Source of the DNA: Euglena gracilis
Lineage: Eukaryota > Euglenida > Euglenophyceae > Euglenales
Length of the DNA stretch: 64,000 nucleotides
Assembly (NCBI GenBank): GCA_039621445.1
Contig: CP154956.1
Location: 38,094,553 to 38,158,552, forward strand
Reading direction: 5' to 3'
Every line of letters begins with the position of its first letter. Positions within the stretch are counted from its first letter, which is position 1. This document shows positions 41,601 to 50,600 of the stretch, piece after piece. The notes under the pieces are model-generated. The model made no database searches and was not told the DNA's origin. It saw nothing but the letters and a program-made list of their open reading frames with translations. Both the position numbers and the translations under genes were made by a program.

Positions 41601-44600
41601 AGCAACCATGAGCGGGATGGTTGCAACCATTGGGGATGAAATCTTAACCCTAACCGTATTCCTTCTAATAACCTCAGAAATTCTCTCGGTATGGGGATGG
41701 TTTTGAATAAAAATATTTATGAACGAGTGCATTCCTGTGTAAGAAACAATATGTTTAATTTAAAACGCGTGGAAAATTTCCCCCTACAGGGTACCAGCTA
41801 CCCCAAAGTGTCGCCCAACTAGGGTTAATACACATGGGGGGACCCTCGCTCGGCACCCTCTCTTTGCTTTCTTCCAGATCGTGCCAGTGAAAGAAAAAGA
41901 CTTCAACAGAATCCTCTCTCTCTCTCTCTCTCTCTCTTCCCCTGTCTTTTCTTTCTTCCGAATCGTGCCAGTGAAAGATTCATGTCTTCCAGATCGTGCC
42001 AGTGAAAGAAAAATTCAAACAGAATCCTCTCTCTCTCTCTCTTCCCCTGTCTTTGCTTTCTTCCGAATCGGGCCAGTGAAAGACAAAAAAAACAAGCAGA
42101 ATCAAGAACAATGAACCATGGTAACAAACTCCAAAAAAAGACTTGCAGCTGATACCTGAATGCATGTACATACCCCGCCCCCCCTATGTCCAACGACCAG
42201 TAACCTCTGTCCTCCGACCGGGGGGGGTGGTCGTTGGACATAGGGTAGTGACCAAAAAGGTGTCCTCCGACCGGGGGGGTGGTCGTTGGACAAGGGGTCA
42301 AAAAAAATGTTGGCGGGTAATCGGGACGCCACCCCCCAAATAAGGTCAAATTTTCCCTTCCGGCGCTTTGCGCCGAAAATTTTGGGCAATTTTGACAAAT
42401 TTTTGTCCAAAAAGTGTCAAAAATGGCATTTTGGCCAATTTTTTGGCCAATTTTTGGGCAAAATTTTTCGTCCCGGCGCTTCACGCCGGGACCAAAAAAT
42501 TGGCCAAACCTCCGAAAAGGTGTCCTCTGACCGGGGGGGTGGTCGTTGGACATAGGGGGGTCGTTGGACATAGGGGGGGGGGGGTAGGAGGAGGATCGAG
42601 ATGTCGTTCGAGGTTGTTTGAGGAGGATCAATATCCTCCTCGAAGGTCGTTCGAGGTTGTTCAAGGAGGATCGAAATCCTCCTCGGATGTCGTTTGAGGT
42701 CGTTCGAGGAGGATCAATATCCTCCTCGGATGTCGTTTGAGGTCGTTCGAGGAGGATCAAAATCCTCCTCAATGTCGTTCGAGGCCGTTCGAGGAGGATT
42801 TCAAGCCCCCCCCCCTCGAAGGGGGGGCTCAAAAACTTTCGAGGAGGTTCGAGCTCGAACCTCCTCCTACGGTTACTCCCCCGGGGGCCCCCTCCTCCCT
42901 CAAAGTCCATAAGGGCCTTAGAAAAATTTCAGTTTTGGGGGCTGGCCGAGGGTGAAGATACCTGTGAAAATTTGGAGAAAGAACCCTGAGGTTTCTTTGG
43001 AGGAAATGCCAAAAACTGGCACATTCTGCGCATTTTTTCTGTGCGACATAACCTCCCCAATTAGAAGCCCCCCCCCCAAATAACAACCCCCCCAAATAGA
43101 AGCCCCCCCCCCCGCCAAAAATCCAAATAACAGCCCCCCCCCCGACGAAGCCGGCCAACAAAGTTGACCAAAATTTTTCCGAAAATTGGTGAAAAACTCG
43201 AAAAATCTCCATGGAAACAGGTCGCCATTGGGAACAAAACTGATATCTGGATCCTTGAAACATGGCCTATCCACCCAAAACTCGAAAAAAATGCGTCTTG
43301 CAATTTTTTTTTTACAGTTGGAACCCGTTCAATCCTCGGATCGGCCGCCGGCCGAAGGTTTTTCCTTTAGACAAAGGGTACCCAATTAAAAGCCCCCCCC
43401 CCGGGTTTTCCGCAGAGTGACCGAACAGTAGCCCCCGGGGGGCTTTTAATTGGGGGGGGGGGTTACAATAGGGGAACCACTTTACCAACTTCACCATTTC
43501 ATTCTGAAATTGTGATGAAAGGTTGAAACTGCAAAGAAAAACAGACCAAAAGCAAATGGATCACCTTCTTTAACCGCATCGAATGAAACTTCAGCATTGG
43601 GCAAAAAAAGACCTTTTTTGTTCCTCTTCCCAAAAAAAAGAAGAAAGAGACACTAAGAGACAAAAAGCACTTCCATGTTGTTGAACAAAGAATTTCATGT
43701 TCAAAGAATAAACAAATGTTGTTCTTTGTTCAATAATTTTATGGGGTCGCGAAAACAGTTTCAAAAATGTGAAGGTGGAGTTTTGAATGGAAATGAAGTT
43801 GCCAAAGTATGCAAGAATGTGAAAAATTATAGAAAACCGGAACTGTGTTTGTTTGCCATCTCCCGTGCAAAGCGCCAAAATGAAATTGTTCCAGGATTTG
43901 TTTTCGGTCAAGAAAGGGAAGGGGGATGGGTCCGCACCCCCCCCCCCCCCGCTTCACAACATCTGGGAGCGGCACAGTCTACCGGACCCCTGCCACCTCA
44001 CCCCTGGGGGGGGGGGTCGCCACGTACCTCCGTGCCAATGGGTTTCCAATAGATCCATGCCCCCCACCCCCCAACCCCTGCCCAAGGAAGAAAACACACA
44101 CTGCATGTGTTTGAGGGAAAATGGCAGAGAGGCCCCCTGGCAGGCCACGGTGGGCTGGGAACTCACGATGGCGATGGACACAGAGACCCGGAGGACGGAG
44201 TGCCATAGGGGTCCCTTCCCTGCACCGTCGGCCAACCAAAGTGGGGCGGTGGGCGGCGTACAGCTTCGAGATGGTCTGCCCAAACGCCTTCCGCTCCAGC
44301 GCAGAGGCAGGGCGGGGGGGGTCCAGTCCTCGGCGTGGGGTGTGAGGCGTGCCGTGCCGGTGGGTTGCATTGGTCCGGTGGGGGTGGCAGGAAGTCCGGA
44401 AACCCCACTTTTGATGCAACGCTGTTTGTTTCAACCAAAACCAACCCTTCCCACCGACCCCCCCTACCCACCTGCCAACTGAGGGTGTGGGTCCTTTTGA
44501 AGGAAAGGCCATTTTGCTTCATGAGTAGTTTGGCAAAGCACACCGGGGTAAAGTCCCCATGCGGAACACACCCGCTGGGCCAGCCCCCCAATCCACGAAC

Positions 44601-47600
44601 CTTAATAAAAAATAATAACAACTCCCCGGCAGTTGGCAGGAACAAGGTGGGCCACAGGCAAAAAAAATGAGGGTTTTTGGAAGCGATGTCGGTGGAGGGT
44701 GCTGGGGATGCCTTGCTGATCCTGCCGTTCCCTCGCCCCCCCCCCCCGCCCTGGCCATACTTGGCGGCACAGTCAATGCTGGCCTGGGCGATGCCGAGGG
44801 CCTGGGCGGCGATGCCCATCCGGCCGCCGTCCAGCGTCGTCATCGCGATCTTGAAGCCCTCGCCCGGCTTGCCCAGCAGGTTCTCCTTTGGCACCTGCCC
44901 CCCCTCCAGGATGAGGTTGCCGGGCCTCCAGGACCACCACTCACCACCGCACACGGCAAGGCGCAGGGGAAGGTGGGAGGGCGTGCACCACACCATCGTT
45001 TAATTAATATAAGTATAGCATCATCAATCAATATGTGTGGTGCAAACCTCCAAGCTGAAAATACTTCCCCAAATAGATCAAACTAAGCATTGGGCAATTT
45101 TCAGGCAAAAATCTGGAAAACGATGCTGAAAACTGCGGCGGAGCGCCACAGGCTCCAAGCAGGAAGTCCCAAGAAGCGGTTGGGAGGGCCCAAGGATTGT
45201 AAATATGGGGTGGGCCAGGCGTCGCTTAACAATTCCCTGGAGAGCCCAGTCTCAGAGGCTGTGAAATTTGGGCTGGTGGGGAAAAGGCTGCTGGCTGACC
45301 CCCCCACCCCCTCCCCGGGTGGCAGTCGCCCAGCTGGAACTGGAGCTGGGCCTGGAGTTCAACCGGGTCGAAAAATATCAATAAAAAAATCTGATCTGTC
45401 CAGTTTTTGGCATCCCATAAGGCAAAAACCATCTGCCACCATCCAGCCGTCCTTCGGTTGGATAGCCATTAATTCACCAATTGGGGGGGGGAAGGGGATG
45501 GAATGGCTGGACCACCCCCGGGCCATCCGACTTAAGTGATGCCTGGGGGGGTGAGAAAAGCAATTCAATTTTGCTGCTTTTAACGGTGTGCATGTGTGTG
45601 TTAGCAGAGTTTGTCAATTTGTTGAACTCTGGTAAACAATTGGGAAGAGTTCCACCTGAACCACGGACACCCTCTGAAAATCGAGCCCTGACACTAATCC
45701 ACCATTTTTAAGGCGCCTCACTGGAACATTGTCCATCCACCCAAAACTCAAATAGATTAAACCCCTCCAAATAACAACCCCCCCAAATAACACTCCCCCC
45801 CAAATAACACACCCCTCGGGAGCCGATTTCAAGCGCCCAAATAACACCCCCCCCCCCTGTTTTCCTTCGGTTTCCCATGTAAAAATAACCCCCCAAATAA
45901 CACAACCCCCCTGGGGCCTCAGTTCAGGTGCCCAAATAACACACCGGGGGGGGGGGGGTGTTATTTGGGGGGGTCGCTGAGCTCTTATCCCTTTATGGGT
46001 AAGAGCGAAGCTTACCACTGGGGGAAAAACCCCCCCGAACCCCCCCTCCCCCCCCCTCGGGGCCACCTCGGGAGCCGGCGGATTATCACCATGATCCCGG
46101 CCCCGTTCCCGAAATTTTTTTTTCACTCGCGAGCGACTGGATTCCTAGTTTCCGAATCACCTGGGTTTGACCCCCAACTCCTCGCCAGGCCCGAGTTATT
46201 CACGCGCGAAGGGGTCCAAACTGGGTAGGATTGGCCAACCCCCCTTTTTAAGCCCCCTTTGGACTCTGCCATTTCGGCCAAAAAATGTCAATTTTCATCT
46301 CCAAAATGAAGCCAAATCAAAGGAAATGTCCGGCGACCTAATTTGATGCCCTTGGAACGCCCCATCTACCGGTATTTTGATTTCCCCGCAACTCCCCGCC
46401 TGGCCCGAGATACGGCCGTTTTTGGCCCGGATGGCCGTTTTGTACACTTTTTCCACTGTCCGACTGCGGCCGTTTTCGGGGGGTGGGTGGTCAAAAAATC
46501 AATGTTTTCAAAATTTCTCGAAAATGATGCAAAATCAAAGGAAATGTCTGGAGAACTAAATTGAAGCCCTTGGAACGCTCTATCTACTGGGATTTGGTTT
46601 CCCCGCAGCTCACCGCCTAGCCCAAGATACGGCCGTTTTTCAGCCAATTTAGGCCATTTTGTACACTTTTCCCTCTGTCCGACTTGGCCGTTTTCGGCCA
46701 AAAAAGTGGAAAAAATCGAAGAAAAAAAAATTGCCCAAAACGATGTTTTTTGGCCTCCCGGACCCGGAAAAACTGTTTTTGAGCCGAAAACGAGCGTTTT
46801 TCGACCCGCCAGCGCCCCGTTTAGGGCCACCAACCCATTGGCTTTGGGTCAAACCCGGGCCAAAAAAGTCGAAAAAAATCGAAAAAAAATTTGCCCAAAA
46901 CGATGTTTTTTGGCCTCCCGGACCCGGAAAAACTGTTTTTGAGCCGAAAACGAGCGTTTTTCGGCTCGTTTAGGGCCGCCAACCCATTGGCTTTGGGTCA
47001 AACCCGGGCCAAAAAAGTCGAAAAAAAAATCGAAAAAAAATTGCCCAAAACGATGTTTTTTGGCCTCCCGGACCCGGAAAAACTGTTTTTGAGCCGAAAA
47101 CGAGCGTTTTTCGACCCGCCGGCGCCCCGTTTTGGGCCGCCAACCCATTGCCTTTGGGTCAAAACCGGGTCAAAAAAGTCGAAAAAAATCGAAAATGACC
47201 GTTTTTCAACCCCCTCCCAAGCCCAGGCCGGGCCGCCGGGCCGCTGGCCGAGCCGCTGGCCACCGGGCCGCCGGGCCGCTGGCCGGGCCGCCGGGCTGCC
47301 GGCCGGGCTGCCGGCCGGGCTGCCGGCCGGGCCGCCGGGCCGGTGTCAATGAAGGGGTGGGGGCGCGCTTATAAAGAGCTCAGCACTATTCAAAACCTGG
47401 TTTAATATATAGTAAACCCCCCAAATATAAAGGTCCCCCCTGGCTTTTTATTTAGACAGGATTTCAAGGCCCTCAGGGGGGCTTTATGTTTGGGGGGGAA
47501 AACAAACTTTTGGGTGGCCTCTATGACGTTCGGCGGCCTTTAATTGTGGGAGAATGCTAAGTTTATGCCAATTTTCCGTTTTGTACCCCCATTTTCCCCA

Positions 47601-50600
47601 AAAATTGGCAATTATTATCCAAAATGGAGCACTTTTGATGAAAAAAAATGCTGTATCCACCCAAAGTTTCTCAATTTTTTTCCTGAATGACACCATCGTC
47701 TGGCTCCCCATCGGGGGGGGGGGTTCATATTTGGGCGGCAAAAAACCAAACCTCCAGGGGGCTTTATACTTGGGGGGGGGGGCTTTGGTTTATTATATTA
47801 ATAGTATTTGAAACTTTTGATTTTCAACCTGGACCGACGTTGGTTTGATGCCCGGATGGCTCTTTGACCACCCTTGGAAAATAGACAACTGAAAAATACT
47901 TGGAATTTCTCAAAATGTCTTTAAAAAAAACTTAAAAAGTCGTTAAAAAATCTTGAAGAATTTTTGCCTTAAAAGTATAATGTGCCTGATAAATGTATAC
48001 TGGGGAGACCCAAAAAAACAGTCAAATGTGGCGGCCCTGGCCGGTGTTCGAGGCGCGGATGCCCAGCTTGTCCTCCTTCTTGCCCACGGAGAAGCCCGGG
48101 GCGGTGGTCGGCACGAGGAACGCGCTGATCCCCTTGTTCTTCTTGCTCTTGTCCGTCGTCGCGAACACGATGGCCGCGTCCGCGTTGTGGGCGGACGTGA
48201 TCCACGCCTTGGTGCCGTTCAGCACCCAGTGGTCGGGCCCAGCCAGAGGCCCCATCCCATTGCTTAGCCTATGTAAACCCCCCCCAAATAACTTGTGCTA
48301 TTTCGGCACCTGAACTGGGGGTTATTTGGGCACTGCTACCTGAACAGGGTCTACCCGAACAATGTCCGATATCAGCGTTGAGGAAACCTTGTCCAGGAGT
48401 GCAACCCTGGTATCTGGGTCTTTTGCGGAAGAATTGGAAGAAGAATTGTTTTCGAACGAACCTAGCTAGGCTGGACATCCTAGACATCCTAGCTGGGCTG
48501 CATTTGGGCGAAAGGCGGGCATGACATCGGGGGCACCTGTGGACCGCAGGGGAGTTGTGTCCCCTCATTGCCAGAAGGTTTGGCGCTTGCTCATGAAGCT
48601 TTTTTGTGTCGCCATGACATTGTTAGCGATTCCCACCATTCAGTGTCCTCTGACCCGTGATGAGTGTGCCGCTAAAGCTCACATGGAACAAGAGGATCTG
48701 TTTTTGCATCAGCTAACTACCCCTGTTCCAAAGCCTAAGCCCAAGGTCCTCCGTCGATTGGTTCTGACCTTCAAAAAATAACTGGGATGTAGACAGTGTC
48801 TGTGCGAGCACTCCGAGACAAGGAATCCATCTGCTTATCACGTTGTGCACATGGGGGGGTCTTATTTGGGCGCTCGAAATCGGCCCCCAAAAGGGGATGT
48901 GTTTGGGGGGGGGGGGTTATTTGGGGGGGGTTACGTCTTGGTGACGTGGTCCGGGCTCCGGCCGTTCATTTGGGTGTGTTGCACCAGTGGTATCCCCCGG
49001 GCATGGCAACTCGTCCAAACCTCGCCGTCTGTCTCCCAAGCCCCCATCGCACCGTGGGTCCAGGCCGCGCTGCCCCCCCCCCCCCGAGAAGAGCCCAATG
49101 CCACTGCGAAGGCGGTGCCGACCTGACCAGGAACTCCATCAGGGGTACTTCAGGGCATGGGCTGGGATGGAGCGCATCAAACATGCATCCTCCTGCACAC
49201 AGATTTGCCGACAAGGGCAACAGGAAGTAGTTGGGGTGTTGCATTGCCTAATGGACCTCATCAATCCAGCAATTTCTGACAATGAAATGCCCCCCCCCAG
49301 ACATAAGAAGCCCGTTCCTTAAATCCGGTTTCCAAAAATTTTTACAGGAATTTGCTTTTTGAGGGGCCCCCAATACCTAGCGCATTGCGTCCTTCCACAA
49401 CATATAAAATTGAACAAGCCATGGGCTGCTTGTATTAGGTTTATCTGATAGCCACAGGCTACATTTGGCGTGACACACTCAGGCGGCTGATCTTGTGTCT
49501 AAACATATTTCGGTCCGTTTGCAAAATCGTGCAAATTTCACCTCTTTTCGACTTCTTAGGGGTCGGGACCAGGATTTTTGAACTGCCAGTAACACAGTCG
49601 CCTCCATATATTGAACGCCACCGTTTTCCGGAGGGGGGGGTTTCCGGAGTTGGCACTGTCTGAGCCTTACGTTGCCACACATGAGGACTGGGGAATCAGC
49701 TTCGGGGAAGGCCACCTTTCTGGGAGGTGGGGGGGCACACATTTATTGACAACTGCAGATACAAAAGTGAAATGGCATCACCGCAACGGATGTTCCGTGG
49801 TGACGACCCCCGCACCCCCACCCCACAAGCCCCCGGCTGCCCGCTGCGCTCTGTGGCGGTGGTGAGGGCCGCCCCGGCATCGCTACCGTTGCCGGGCTCT
49901 GTCAGCCCAAACACGCCCATCTTCTCCCCGCGGGCGTATGGCGTCAGGAGCAGGCTTCTTGTTTAGACCCCCTCCCGGCAGGGCGTCGTTTGACACCCCC
50001 CGGTGGTCAGGTCTGAGGCTGGAAAATTTGGGTTGGCTGGAAAAAGGCTGGAGGCTGACTCCCCCTGCCCCCCTATGGAGATCCCGGGCTGGAATTGGAG
50101 CTGTCCCAGGGTCGAACACAATGCAAAACAAAAAAAATCGAATGCAAACCCAAAAAAACCACCAATAATGCAAGAAGATTTCCCCAAAGTAAAAAAAAAT
50201 TACCCAAAATTTGCCCTGGCCAGCATTCTCCTGGCCCGTTTTTGCCACTTTTGCCTGTTGTTGGCCTTTTCAAAAAGATATCAGGAAGAAAATTTTGTTA
50301 CCATCTCGCCGCCCTCTGTGTGGATGAAAAAAAGGGGGGGGGGTTAAAACTCTTCGATGGAGGGGTGTCCGAGGTTAGAAAAAAAAAGCTAATGGCTGGC
50401 TGCGCCGTCCCTGGGGCGGATGGGGTCCGCATGGGCTTCAGCTACGCTTTACGCCCCCCCCAGTGGAGAGAGTGTAGGGGTGGTGGGAGGAAACATAGAC
50501 CTTCAAAAAGGCAACGCAAGAAAAAGCAAAACGCCAATAAAGCAAATAAACGCAAAAAAAATGCAAGTTGTATGTGTAAAATCCTTTAGGAGCTCCCCCA

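Noticed and set aside
48521-48781. An 86-codon plus-strand frame beginning MTSGAP
   Set aside because: It lies just upstream of SCAD-A exon 6 in intron 5, lacks the GC3 bias of real exons here, and matches nothing I recognise.
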